Source: Prorocentrum cordatum (taxonomy: Eukaryota > Sar > Dinophyceae > Prorocentrales > Prorocentraceae). From it: 64,000 nt of DNA. A program made the translations under genes and the position numbers. This document shows positions 1-11,062 of the stretch, piece after piece. The first letter of the stretch is position 1. Each line of letters starts with the position of its first letter. The stretch is from NCBI GenBank assembly GCA_963575745.1, contig CAUYUJ010007402.1:243051-307050 (forward strand). Direction: 5' to 3'. The notes under the pieces are model-generated. The model was not told the DNA's origin. It saw nothing but the letters and a program-made list of their open reading frames with translations, and did no database searches.

Positions 1-255
1 ACACATGTGAAGCATCTACGCAAAGGGCGAATGCTTTCCAGATACCGCGTTGACCTGTATAATCATACCGCTTCGCATTCCTAACGAATCCCTAAAAAGA
101 CGATCAACAAATCAATTTACCTCGCTGAAGTGGTAGGCCCGTGAAGGGGGCGCTCAGTGCATTGAAAAGGAAGGTTTGTAGGGACTTGCGAGGAGCGGGC
201 TTGGGACCGGACGGTGTATTTCAGCATCGCTGATGCATCCTGAATTTACTCTGGT
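1..255. other. Unassigned flank
   Basis: No repeat family or gene from elsewhere in the window is visible. Short ORFs on both strands are neither long nor protein-like. Confidence 0.5.
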
Positions 256-327
256 CCTTCTCCTCCTCCTCCTCCTCCTCCTCCTCCTCCTCCTCCTCCT
301 CCTCCTCCTCCTCCTCCTCCTCCTCCC
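256..327. repeat. (TCC)n microsatellite
   Basis: About 23 uninterrupted TCC triplets. This is the first of many homopurine/homopyrimidine GGA/TCC tracts in the window. It makes artefactual poly-Glu and poly-Arg ORFs on the minus strand. Confidence 0.95.
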
Positions 328-1450
328 CCTTCTGAGGGCGAAACGCAAGGTGGGGGCCGGCTGAGGGGGGAAACATGGACCTGGAATCGGCGATACATCG
401 CCGAGATATCGGCGATGCGCCCCCGATAGCGAACCCCAAGTCCGTGGCCAGGAAGGCTATCACGCCCGTATCGGCGCCGAACGGGTTTTGTGGATCGACG
501 TATTCCCGCCTGAGCCTACCCCCCACAAGCGTTGTCACTGGTGGTTGCTTGGCCATAACTCAAAACCATCGGCGGCCGTTCCAGACGAGTCCGCCACCCC
601 CAGAACGCTCTCGGCGAGGCGAAGCTGCTGAAGGGCACGCTGAGGCTGGGAAAACGCCGAGCACCAACGAAAACACGCCAAAAGCTCCAACCTCGAGCCC
701 ATCCCCCTGACCTTGCCCCTGACATCGGCGGCTTTCCTGGCTGGCCCAAATCTGCTCGGAATCTGTTCCTCGACCCCTCCCAGGATCCATCCTGACCCGT
801 TTCTCGAGGCGGATCCAGCCGTGGCGGCGCGGGGCATTCAGGAGGCGCCCAAGAACGCAGAACGTCCGACGGAGCGCCCTAAGACGTCTCGTCCCGTTTG
901 CGGGAACGGCGTGGCTTACGCAGTGCAGTCAGAAAAAAAAAACATGCATCAGGAAAGAGGCGCCCAACAAGACTGGAAAAACACAGAGGGTCGCTGTCTC
1001 GACCAGCCCCCCCAACCCAGACATCCTGCGCTCTAGCTTGTCAGTGCGTGGACCCTGGAGGTGGTCTGGACAACCTCCCTAGGGCCAGTTTCTCGTCATG
1101 AATAATTAGCTGTTTGAAATTCTAGGGGCCCGCTGAGGGCCCCGAGGCAGAAAATAGCCCACGCTCCAAATATTTCGGAGCGTCAAATCTGCAGAAGGAG
1201 CGCTGCGCAACTCGAGCGGGTCTGGGCCTCTCTTGGGGCTCTGGACCACTTCCCAAGGGCATGTTGTGGCTCCAGGGCCCAAAACGGCTCCCGTTTTTGT
1301 CCGAGCCTCGGCTGGCTGGGAGCGTTGCCCCCGACCGTCCTCGCCCCCGACGGGCCTGCGAGAGGGCCTGGTGGTAGGAGATGACGTCCGTGGGCCTGCG
1401 CGCGGGCGTCGGGCTCCCGCCGCGCGGGCGGGGGTTGACCACCAGGTGGC
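328..1450. other. GC-rich interval without a gene
   Basis: Reading frames overlap on both strands with low-complexity Arg/Pro/Ser composition and no recognisable motif. Around 388-430 there are short ATCGCCGA/TCGGCGAT inverted motifs like those filling the foldback element at 5241-5462, so a decayed relative may be present. Confidence 0.5.
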
Positions 1451-1455
1451 AACAA

Positions 1456-1607
1456 CCGAACCCGACCCCCACCAACCATCCTTTCTCCTGCATCGATGGG
1501 AGGCGGGGGTGGGGTTCGGATTCCGCCACCTGTGCGACCCGTTCCGAACCCCACCCCCACCGCCCATCGAGTTGCCTTCATCGTTGATCGGCGAGGGCAG
1601 GGGTCGG
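1456..1607. repeat. Tandem pair of short foldback units, copy 1
   Basis: Two hairpin-forming units of 63-64 bp (1456-1519 and 1544-1607) sit in tandem. Each starts CCGAACCC(G/C)ACCCCC and ends with the approximate reverse complement, GGGGGTGGGGTTCGG or GGGCAGGGGTCGG. The second loop carries CCCATCGAGTTG. The same two-unit arrangement recurs at 31803-31953 with T replacing C in the arms (CCGAACCCTACCCCC). This looks like a small dispersed foldback element; no protein is encoded. Confidence 0.75.
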
Positions 1608-3017
1608 ACTTCGCCGCCGAGCCAGAAAGGAAAAACGAACTTCACAGACAGCAGCTTTCGGCGGTCCGCGCGGACATCCCTCGGCGGCTTAAAAACGAGC
1701 GACGGAAAGCAACGAGTCCTACGAGAGAAGACATTGCGGCCTCACGCCGCGGCTTCCGCGGGCCGCCCGCGCTGCACACCGCGCAGAGGAGAGGGCGCTT
1801 ACACGCAGCCCTACGTGGGAAACCTACGCGTTCGATCGGTCGACCCAATTCTCTTCCGTGGCTCAGAGGGGTACCCGAGGGATGGGGCCGCAAAAGCGGG
1901 TGGCCTCAAACAGTGATGGTTCGGCAGGGCCCCATCCCTGGGGGCCCCATCTGCAAACCACCGATTCCTGGATCGGCGCCGGGCCCCACCAAGCGGCGCC
2001 TCCAGCGCCGCCCCTGGCGCGCCGGAGGCGCGCGAGGGAGGGGAGGGGGCCCAGCGCCGAGCCAAGAGATCCGCGCCTCCGCACGGGCATGTCGACGCCG
2101 TTTCTTCTGGAGGGGGCTCGAGGCTCGAGGACCGAGTCTTCTCCGGGGGCGCCCGATCGTGGCCCGGCGCACGTGCGCGGTCCAGGGGAGGGGGCAAGGG
2201 GACGTGTTGAGAGGAGGAGAGGCGGGCATGAGATCTGGAGAGACACCGTCGCCCTGGCCACGACTTCCACGTCCCCTCGACCTCACCCTCCTCTTGCGCC
2301 CCCGACCCCCGGGGACCTCCACGGGCCCCGGAACGCGTCGAAACAACGGCCCTGGACGAGCCCCCAGGGGGTCCCTGGCCCCTCGGGCCACGCAGCGACA
2401 AATGGCGGCGGTCCTGCGAACTCTTCGGAGCGCCATTGCTCCGAAGCGCCCTCTGCCGAGACCGAGCACACGACTCGTGTGCGGCGCCAAGCCCGTCACC
2501 ACGGCTTCTGGGACACGGCCAGCGGCCCGCTAAGCAAGCTGCACTCGGAGGTTGCAAACTTGGAGCCCGATCTTCCCACCCCCGGGGTCTCAGATCCGGG
2601 GAGATGCCATGGCCCTGGCCACGGTGTCCGCTGCCCGATGCCATGGCCCTGACCTCGCCCCCTCCTTGGCCGCCCCCTGGCTCCCTGGCTCCGGTCGGCA
2701 CGCCGCCCCCCCAGAGCAACGACGCCGTGGTCTTCCGGCCTGGGCCCCCCAAGACCTGTGGAGCCCCTCCCCAGGACCGGCCCTTTGTCCCGCGCGCACC
2801 GTCTTGTGGTGGCCCCAGGGGCCCCCGAAGGCCCCCGCGGGCCGAAGCACTGCCGCCGTCCTCCCTGAAATCCGATGTTGCGAACCACCTGCAGAGTTCA
2901 CTGAATCCCGAAGAAAACGACCTGCAGCCCTTGGACAAATATGTTTCCGCCTTTTCGAGCCCGATCAATCCGTGGTGGTCCCAGGGCCCGAAAGGGCGAA
3001 AACGCCCTGCGTGAAGA
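1608..3017. other. GC-rich interval without a gene
   Basis: Long ORFs overlap on both strands (for example a 345-codon plus frame and a 404-codon minus frame). That pattern is expected at this GC content, and none contains a domain I can recognise. GATGCCATGGCCCTG is repeated at about 2603 and 2637. Confidence 0.5.
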
Positions 3018-3105
3018 AAATGCAACGCCGTCCGTCGTCGCCGAAACGTCCATCATCCGTCGTTCGTCGTGGTCGTCGTCTGCCGTCGTCGTCTGTCATC
3101 GTCGT

Positions 3106-3140
<35 letters not shown>

Positions 3141-3365
3141 CGTCGGCGGTATCGTCGTCTTTCGTCGTCGTCGTCAAGCGTCGTCGCCCGTCGTCCGTAA
3201 TCGTCGTCAACCGTCCTCCTTTGTCGACCGTCGTCATCGTCCGTCGTCGTCGTCGTCTGGTCGACCGTCAACCGCTGTCGTCGAATCGTCCATCGTCCGT
3301 TTTCGGCGTCTTCCGTCGTCCGTCATCGTCCGTCGTCCGTCATCCATCGTCCGTAAGTCGTGCCA
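3018..3365. repeat. Degenerate (CGT)n tract
   Basis: CGTCGTCGT and CCGTCGTC repeats with interruptions; the reverse complement gives (ACG)n. Similar but longer tracts sit inside the 1.4-kb satellite units at 23106-23642 and 59556-60064. Confidence 0.9.
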
Positions 3366-3640
3366 CTTCTGGCGAGGGGGCTGGCAAAAGGGGACCTCAC
3401 CGGCACCAGCGGGGCGTAGAGAGCCAGCGGCTCGTCCTCGGCGGCGCACGCGCGCGGCGAGGGGCCGGCTGCGCGGCGGAGGCCGACTTGCTGGGGAGGG
3501 CAAACAATACACACCTGCACCGGTGCTGGCAAGGCCCGTCCTTGGCCCAGGATCGGTGCGCATGCCAGGGCACCCTGAGGGCCAGGCGCTACATGCATAC
3601 CTCCACACACATATACGTATATAGGAGCATGAATACATGC
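3366..3640. other. Unassigned GC-rich spacer
   Basis: Lies between two simple-sequence blocks. No protein motif or repeat relationship was noticed. Confidence 0.4.
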
Positions 3641-3682
3641 ACACCTACCTACCTACCTACCTACCTACCTACCTACCTACCT

Positions 3683-3755
<73 letters not shown>

Positions 3756-4745
3756 CATGCGTACGTACGTACATGCATACAAACATACGTGCATACACAC
3801 ATACATAAATACATACATACATACATGCATGCATGCATGCATGCATGTATGCATACAAACATACATACATACATACATACATGCATGAATGCATGCATGC
3901 ATGCATGCATACATGCATGCATTCATACCTACATAAAAGCAGACTTGCATGTATACATGCATGCATGCATGCATGCATACATACATATATACACATACAT
4001 ATCTGCATGCAGACGTACATACGTACATACATACATACATGCATGCATACATACATACATACATACATACATAAATGTAGGCAAACATACAATCTTACAT
4101 GCATGCATACATACACGCCCATAACGGCATGTATACATACATACGTGCATACGCATACATACATACATACATACATGCATACATACATACATACGTACAA
4201 ACCGTCACACATACATACATACACACGTACGTATATATGCATACATACATACATGCATACACACATACACACGTACATACATACGCATACCAGACATGCG
4301 TATACACACATGCATACATACATGCATGCATGCATGCATGTATGTAATTATACACAGTCAGACATGCAAATAAACAAACACACAACACTACACATATGTA
4401 TGTATACTTGTATACATATGTGCATGCATCCATACATGCACACCTACACATATGCATACACACCTACATACGCACATACCTATATACACGCATGCATATA
4501 TGCATACATGTACGCGTACCCGCCATGCATGCAGACAGACAGACACAGACAAACGGACACACACGTAGACGAACCTAACTATATACGTACGTGCGTAGAG
4601 ACGTACATACATACATACCGACAGACATGCATGCATACATACCTACTTATAGGAATACGTGCATTCATGCATGCATGCACACATACGCATATATACACAC
4701 ATATATAGTATATGCATGTGTATGCATACGTACGTGTAATTAGAC
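3641..4745. repeat. Compound tetranucleotide satellite
   Basis: About 1.1 kb of 4-bp repeats in successive blocks: (CTAC)n at about 3646-3684, (AGAC)n at about 3685-3752, then mixed (CATA)n and (TGCA)n with scattered ACGT steps. TGCATGCA runs are self-complementary. A short relative occurs at 57057-57137. Frames on both strands stay open as Cys/Met/Tyr or His/Thr/Tyr repeats and are not genes. Confidence 0.97.
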
Positions 4746-4799
4746 ATACATGCGCTCAGGCATACATGCCCCTTATAATATTATTTCCTGGCGCTTGGT

Positions 4800-5222
4800 T
4801 CGGCCTCCAAACGGCCAAGATGGCCCCCACAAGACTGCCTCCATGGCAGTGAAGGCGACACATAGACAGCCCGAGATGACCCAATACGGCTCAAGATACT
4901 CCCAAGAGAGCCTCCAGACAGCCCAAAGGGCCCCCAAGATGGCCCAAGAGGGCTCCGAGAGGCCCTCCGAGCACGAGGAGGCCAAACCCACTGCGTTGCC
5001 TGAGGTGCTCGAAGTCTTGTGCAGCCCAAGACTGTCCAACAGACCTCCAAGACAACTCCAAGAGCCCATGAGGCCCCCAAGAGGGCCCCGAGTCGGTCCA
5101 AGAGGATCCCAAGATCGCCCCAGAGGCTCCCAAGAGGGTTCCAAGACGGCCCTAAAACGCTCTAAGACGGCACCAAGAGGAGTTCCAAGAGAACCCGAGG
5201 AGGCCGAAGCGATTGATCGCCC
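4800..5222 (+). repeat. CCAAGAGG/CCAAGATGGCC minisatellite, block 1
   Basis: Irregular repetition of about 9-15 bp words (CCCAAGA, GATGGCCC, GAGGCCCCC, AAGACGGCC). This family also forms the blocks near 5515-5600, 13485, 16020, 28670, 30430, 30950, 39170, 45640 and 50035. It is open in several frames, giving Pro/Arg/Lys/Gln-rich plus-strand or Leu/Gly/Trp/Ser-rich minus-strand artefact peptides. Confidence 0.85.
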
Positions 5223-5240
5223 TTAGGTCTTAACTAGAGT

Positions 5241-5462
5241 CCTCCTAGATGGGGTCGGAGTAGATGGGGTCGGAGGATCGCGCCACATCGCCGATGCATC
5301 GCCGATGCATCGCCGATGCACCGGCGCTGCATCGGCGACGTCGGCGATGTATCGCCGACGTCGGCGTGGAGAAAATCGGGCTCGGTATCGAGCCGCATTG
5401 TCGATGCATCGGCGATGCGGCGCGATCCTCCGACCCCATCTACTCCGACCCCATCTAGGAGG
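5241..5462. mobile_element. Foldback (MITE-like) element with 44-bp perfect inverted termini
   Basis: Left arm 5241-5284 (starting CCTCCTAGATGGGGTCGGAG) is the exact reverse complement of right arm 5419-5462. Pairing continues inward for about 17 more bases with one mismatch. The centre holds an 11-bp direct repeat (ATCGCCGATGC) and an internal palindrome, CGACGTCGGCGAT at 5336-5348 against ATCGCCGACGTCG at 5351-5363. There is no coding capacity. No convincing target-site duplication flanks it. The perfect arms suggest recent origin or gene conversion between arms. Confidence 0.85.
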
Positions 5463-5514
5463 CATAGATTAACGCATGTGTAGGTTCTCGCCGAATTAAG
5501 TTTCCGACCGACGA

Positions 5515-5690
5515 AGACGGCCCAAGAGGACGGCAAGATCGCCCAAAAGCCTCCCCAGAGGGTCCCAAGACGGCCCTGGAGCGGTGCAAGGGGGGCACAC
5601 AGACGGCCCAGAGAGGCCACCAAGACTGCCGACGAAGGCGTCGGACGGGCCAACATCATCCCCAAGACGGCCCAAGTGGCCCCAACCTCC
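5515..5690 (+). repeat. CCAAGA minisatellite, short block
   Basis: Contains CCCAAGAGGACGG, AGATCGCCCAAAAG, GGGTCCCAAGACGG and similar words of the CCAAGAGG family, broken by GC-rich spacer. Confidence 0.65.
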
Positions 5691-5765
5691 TCCTCCTCCG
5701 CAGCAGCAGCCGCCGCCGCCGCCTCCGCCTCCGCCTCCTCCTCCTCCTCCTCCTCCTCCGCCTTC
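5690..5765. repeat. (CCT/CCG)n microsatellite
   Basis: Pyrimidine-rich CCTCCTCC followed by GCAGCAGC and CCGCCGCC-type triplets. Confidence 0.9.
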
Positions 5766-5905
5766 CTACCGCGCGAACGAAAACGATGTCGTGATCACGA
5801 CCCTCTCCGATTTAGACCACTCGCTGAACTGCCGCGGGGAATGAACTCGACCTCCTGCCTGTCGCGCGGACGAAGCCGAAGTCAGGTTCACGGCCCGTCC
5901 TTATC
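5766..5905. other. Short unassigned spacer
   Basis: Separates the CCT microsatellite from the Thr/Pro-type repeat zone. No motif seen. Confidence 0.4.
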
Positions 5906-8900
5906 AGACCAATCGTTGGGATTGTGCCGTTCCTGTACTCAGCCTCCGTCCTGCTGCGCTGCTGCACAAGCACAGTGACGGGACTTGCCGCAGTCAGCTT
6001 GGTAGTAAAGCCAATAATACACCTCTCACAGCTCCCAGTACAGCTCCGACCACAATTACTGATACAACGCTTGTCACACAGTCGATTGCAACCCTACTAC
6101 AGCTGTCACTACATACAACGGCTAGTGGTACCGTTCCTACTACAGCTCAGCTACAGTGCCCACGACAACTCCCTCGGCAATCCCTAGCGCCGCCAGTAGA
6201 ACAGCTCCCAGTATTACTCCTGCAACAGTTCCTTCTACAGCTCTACCCCAGCTCTTACAACGAACAGATCTTACCAGCTAACCCACACAATCCGAACGCA
6301 GCCAGCAACACAGCTCCGACTTCAGCTCCGACTACAACTCCTACAGCAGCTCCCTCAACAGTCCCCACGGCAGGGCGCACTGCAGACAGGTCTCACTACA
6401 ACCCCTATCACAACTCAAACGACAACTACTTGCACACTTCCTACTGCACCTCTAGTGCCGCTCGTCTTGCAATTCCCTCGGCCATGAATAATGAAACTCC
6501 TACTAAAGTTCCCTTACACCGCTAGTCGCCAAACTCTGACTTCAACACATACTGCAGGCAGAACTACAGCTCTCACTACAACTCGTACTACAATATTTAT
6601 ACTTCGGCTCCTCGGCGAAAGTCCCGCTTCATCGTCAGCGAAAACCACTAGAACAGCCCCCCCTCCTCACTCGGCTCTCAGTACATACATGTTTTCCCCC
6701 AGTGTTTAATACAGCGTTCAGTACAACTCGCAATCCAGTTACTAGCATGGCAACTGTTACATACAGTAGTACGCCCCCCACGACTCTCAGTGCAACTCAG
6801 ACAGCACTTGAGAATGCGGTTCCTGCTGCAACTTCGAGTACAACTATATTACAGTGTACTCAATAAGTATCAAGGCAATTCCTGCTGCAGCCTGGGATAC
6901 AATTCCCGTTGCAATTACTTATACAAGTCTCCCACTGCATGTCCGACTACAACTCCTACAGCTCCTGCTACAGCTCCAACAACAGCTCCTACACAATTTC
7001 CTACCACAGCCGAATGTACACAGTTCACCATAGCAAATGCTACATGCCATGTTGCCGATTATGTTACCGCACACGAGTTATTGCAAGTCACTGAGCAGCC
7101 GGTTATGCAGTTGTCGCATATGTTCCTTCCACATGTCCTACTACAAACCCAACCACAACCAGCACTGCAGACCCCGACGCAGCTAATTTAGTTCCAAGTG
7201 TAGCCAATGGTGCAACTCTCACTACAGCTCTAGCTACCACGTAATACCGCATATACTGATTTAAATATAATGTCAGTTCCTTGTCAGTCATTAGGACAGC
7301 TCCCTTTACAGTTAGTACGGCAGGCAATATTGAAACTGCCACTACAACGTTTGCTACGGCCCCCACGTCAAGTTCCAATAGCTGGCCGCACGACAGCGTT
7401 CTTCAGTCAGTCATGCAGTACTCTCACAGCCCCTCATTCTGCAGCTCTCACCATAGTACCGACTGGAACTCTTACGCCGGTTCTTCATCCAGCTCCTGCA
7501 ACAGTTCCTACGACAGCCACGAGGGCACTTGTCACTTGCACAACAACTTTGCTACAAGGCCTAATACAACTGATGGAACACGTTATCCTACAGAAACTAA
7601 TGCTAACCGTAGTGTACTTCCCAATGCAGCCTGTAGTGTTTGTCATGATATTACAAAAACTTCTACGACAAACCCAATTGCAAACAGCCGTACAGACAGC
7701 TGCCAATCGAACTTTGAAGGGATCCCCCACTACAGCTCCACATACAGATCCTACTGCAGCCAGTAGTACAGTTGCCACCGCAACTTCTACTCCAAGTCAT
7801 ACTGCACGCGCACTGGAAGTCTTATTTAGGTTCTTCATGCAGCTCCTGCAACTACAGTACTACAGTTCCTACGACAGCCACGAGTTCACTTCAACTACAA
7901 CTGCTGAGACAGGGCCTACTACAACTGATGGTACACGTTCTACAGAAACCAGTGCTGACCATAATATTGCAGTTCCCAGTGCAAGTGCAATTGCTTGTCA
8001 TAATATTACCAACACTTCTACGACAAACCTAAATGCAATCAGCCGTACGGTTTCCAATCTAACTTCGAAGGAAGTCCCCACTATAGCTCCTCATGCATGC
8101 CCTACTGAAGCCAGCAGTACAACTTTCAATCCAATTCCTACCACAAGCCATATTGCATACGTATCGTAACGCACCTCCGACTACAGTTCCTGAACACTGC
8201 CAATAGCACAGCGCCCGCCCTCTACTACAGCCAGTCTTACAGCTGGTCCCACCACAACTCTTACGACTGCCCCGGCTAAAACGCCTGCAACAGGGTGTGC
8301 CACAGCTCCCACCACACCAATGAGTACAACTCTGACAACTGCTCTTCTACAGCTCCCATTACAGCTCCGACCAACCCTTACAACAACTCCTTCCAAAGCT
8401 CGTACCACTGCCTTTACAACAACTCCTATAACAGACACTAGCACAATGTTCAGTATAACTCTTGCTACAACTGCAACTATAATTGATGGTATTCACCCTA
8501 CGACTAGTCCAACCGCAGCTATTGCAATGATGGCTAGGGCCCGTCGGACAGCCATGGGTACGTTTTATTGAAATAACTTAAACTTCCAAGTGCAAACACC
8601 GCTTTCGATGCATATCCCAAAACAGCACCTCACACAGTCACGCGTGCTGCCCGTAGCAAAGATATCACTACAGTTCATACTACAATGCATACTACCCAAA
8701 AATCGATACAAGTTCTTCTACATATTCCTGGCGCAAGCTCTCATACAGCTCCCTTTTCAGTCCCGAATACAGACGGTAGCGCAACTTTCACCACTGCTGC
8801 CCCCGACTACAGCTCCGATATCAAACCGTACCACAGCTCATCGACAGCCTGTAGCAAAGCCCTTCTGACAGCTCTTACAACACACATGGAAACTGTTTTT

Positions 8901-9000
8901 ACTCCAACTTACTCCACTGCGCTACGGAACCGTCAGTGGCCAATAGCACAGCGTCTTCACATTTGGTATGAGTGATTCTAATGCAGCTCTACATGCTATG
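5906..9000 (+). repeat. Degenerate Thr/Pro-coding-like minisatellite zone
   Basis: About 3 kb of lower GC than its neighbours, built from words such as ACAGCTCC, TACAACTCC, CCTACTACA and GCAACT. In the best local frame it reads as TTAPTTAP-like, Thr/Ser/Pro-rich peptide with Asn and Cys (for example near 6950-7075), but the frame breaks often. This could be a decayed mucin-like or surface-protein repeat gene, or a minisatellite that happens to encode Thr and Pro. No start, signal peptide or domain can be assigned. Confidence 0.6.
7481..8167 (+). repeat. 350-bp tandem duplication inside the Thr-rich zone
   Basis: Copy 1 (7481-7830) and copy 2 (7831-8167) start with TTCTTCATSCAGCTCCTGCA and align along their length. 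The middle stays in one frame in both: TTDGTR, TNA/TSAD, VCHDIT/ACHNIT and TSTTN recur in the same order. Copy 2 is open to a TAA at 8167. Shared phase is consistent with former coding, but both copies carry shifts relative to the rest of the zone. Confidence 0.75.
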
Positions 9001-9160
9001 CCACTGCGAAGATTAAGACGACGAGGATGGTTAGGAGGACGACGGAGAAGAGGATCGGGAGCAGGACGGGGAGGCCGAGGAAAGGGAGGACGAGGGGGAG
9101 GAGGAGGTTGAGGAGAGGGAAGAGGAAGGGTGGAAGCACGAGGAGGACAAAAACAACTAT
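9001..9160. repeat. GA-rich interrupted purine tract
   Basis: GAGGA and GACGA-type triplets interrupted throughout, immediately upstream of composite-repeat copy A. Confidence 0.7.
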
Positions 9161-9930
9161 CCTGGCGAAGGGCCCAACCATATGCAGTTGTGAGTACCGC
9201 AACTGTGAGTGTCTTCTTCGGTGGCGTTCCCTATGGGGCCACGAAGTGTATGAGGGGTGTGCCGAAATGTGGCGGGGCACACGACGCACAGGAGTACGAT
9301 AGGTCAGATTAGGAAAAAATGAACGCGGGCGAGTCAGAGCGCGAGGGAGTCTGAGCGTGAATGGGTCTGCGTGCGAGTGAATATATTTGCATGATGCGAT
9401 CATGGCTACGCCTAATGTAAATGTATATGAATGTGAATGGCTCGAGCACGCCTGTCCGAACGCTCGTGACACTGGGCGCGGCCGCCGCAGGCAGCTTCCG
9501 CGGGAACCCCGACGGCAGCGCCCGCGCGCCGCGACGCCCATGTCGGCACGCCCCTTGCCAGGATCGCGCCCGTTTTCGTCCCTCCTTTCCCTCCCTCTTC
9601 GCCCGCGCACTCCAAAAATCCAAAGCTGCGGGCGCCGCGCAGCGCGGAGCCCCCGCGACGCGCGCCGGTCGCCCCAGGCGGGGCCCCAGCGACGCGCGCG
9701 GGTCGTCCGCTGCGCGGAGCAGAGAGAGCTGGCTAGCTAACTGGCTGGCTGATAGCGGGCAAGGCTCTGACCGCTGGGCAGAGCGACGACGGGCGAACGA
9801 GGCGCCGGGCAAGACGCAACACGGAGGTCCCGCGACGCGCGCCGGTCGCCCGGAGAGGGCCCCAGCGACGCGCGCGGGTCGTCCGCGGCGCGAGGACAAA
9901 CAATTAGTCGGGCAGTCGAGAGAAGGCGCG
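9161..9930 (+). repeat. Composite repeat copy A: head module
   Basis: Starts CCTGGCGAAGGGCCCAACCA and then a diverged 90-bp-array-type unit (CGGTGGCGTTCCCTATGGGG). A GAGTCTGAGCGTGAATG-type degenerate repeat follows, then a GC-rich part (CTGCGGGCGCCGCGCAGCGC, GACGCGCGCCGGTCGCCCC). The same order recurs in copies B (28960-29620) and D (37200-37690). The end (TGGCTGGCTGATAGCGGGCA, then GCAGAGCGACGACGGGCGA) is shared with B. No gene is predicted in it. Confidence 0.8.
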
Positions 9931-9953
9931 GCTCGGGGGGGGCGCTCCTCAGG

Positions 9954-11062
9954 TCAGGCCTCGCGGATAAACTCGGTGAAGCCGAGCTCCCTGGCGAGGG
10001 CCGTCGCCCCCCTCCTGCGCCGCTTCGCGCGCGCCGCAAACTGCCCCAGCTGCTTCCGCAAGCCCTCAGGCGGTCCTGCCAGGAAGAACTCGAGGCGCGG
10101 CGCCCGCATGAGCGCGAGGTCCTCGTGGCGCGCGGCGCGCGAGAGCAGCGCGTAGAGCTCCAGCCACCAATCGTCGCCCTCCTTCTTGCCGCCCCCGACC
10201 TCGTGGCGGCCGCAGTCCAGGATCACGCCTGGGCGACGTCGGCCGAGGGAGCAGTGCGCCGGGCAGCCGACGGCCCAGGGCGAGAGTCCACAGGACCGAG
10301 GTCTAGCCGCGGACTGCTCGCGCCCCGGAGGTCTGGCCTTCCCCGGAGCTCCGTTCCCCCGGCCCGTCGCCTTCTCGCACGGCGCGCCACTGGCACGCCA
10401 CCGTGGCGATGACCCTGCCGTGCGAGAACGGTTGGCCCGTCCGCGTGACCTCGGAGGCGCGGAAGGTGAACGGCCCCGACGCGCGGGGCTCGATGAACAC
10501 CAGCGGGCCCACGAGGTCCCCCGTGAGGCTGTCGTCGTGGCGCTTCAGGTCGCCCACGAAGGGCGCGCTCGCGTACTTCTCCATGCGCACCCAGAACCCC
10601 AGCGGCAAGCGCTTCAGGTGGATCCTTTTCTCCCCTCTCTATCGGCTCTCTCGACGTCGTCTCGATCTCGAGGGTCCACGACGACGTGCACGATCTGCCC
10701 CTCGGCATCCTTGACGAGGCCGTTCTTGAGGTCGAGCGCTTCCAAGAGCCGGATCCGCATGCCCACGTGCACCGGGAGCAGCCCGTGCATGCCACCGGGG
10801 TTCTTCGGGTTGGCACAGTTCATCATCGTGGCGGCGCCCTTGGCGCTCATCGTCGGTGCAGACCTGTCGGCGGCTTGCACGAGGAAGAAGGGCGTCTTCA
10901 GGACGTCCGCGTCCCGCTGAGCACGCATGTTCATCCACCGCGCCACGGTGTCCCAGTAGGACCCGATCATGTGGCCGTTCTGGAATCTCTCCTCACGGAG
11001 CCGGCGATCATCCGGTTTCAGCTGCATGGCGTTCCACGTGGCCCGGATGGCCGAGGAAACGT
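9954..11062 (-). pseudogene. C-terminal fragment of a Pif1-like helicase (pseudogene)
   Basis: The minus strand encodes the 2B/C-terminal part of an SF1 Pif1-like helicase. Around 10825-10668 the segment VGMRIRLLEALDLKNGLVKD matches the Pif1 pattern 'GM-V-L-NLD---GLVNG--G-V'. LPLGFWVRME lies near 10606-10577 and RTGQPFSHGRVIATVACQ near 10445-10392. The final DDWWLELYALLSRAARHEDL (about 10190-10130) resembles helicase motif VI ('LSRA') and runs to a stop at 9954-9956. The N-terminal part, including Walker A and B, is absent: homology ends at about 11062, where the 90-bp array begins in the same frame. A one-base shift lies near 10630. About 170 bp separates VACQ from VILDCGRHE where the family should have a QG-T motif; this is an insertion or an unusual GC-AG intron. 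Not functional as it stands. Whether it derives from a host gene or a mobile element is unknown. Confidence 0.65.

Noticed and set aside
1496-3025. Overlapping 345-codon plus and 404-codon minus ORFs
   Set aside because: Both strands are open because of GC content. Neither shows conserved motifs, so no gene can be supported.
3673-4708. Cys/Met/Tyr- and His/Thr/Tyr-rich ORFs of up to 291 codons
   Set aside because: Frame-independent translation of a 4-bp satellite, open on both strands.
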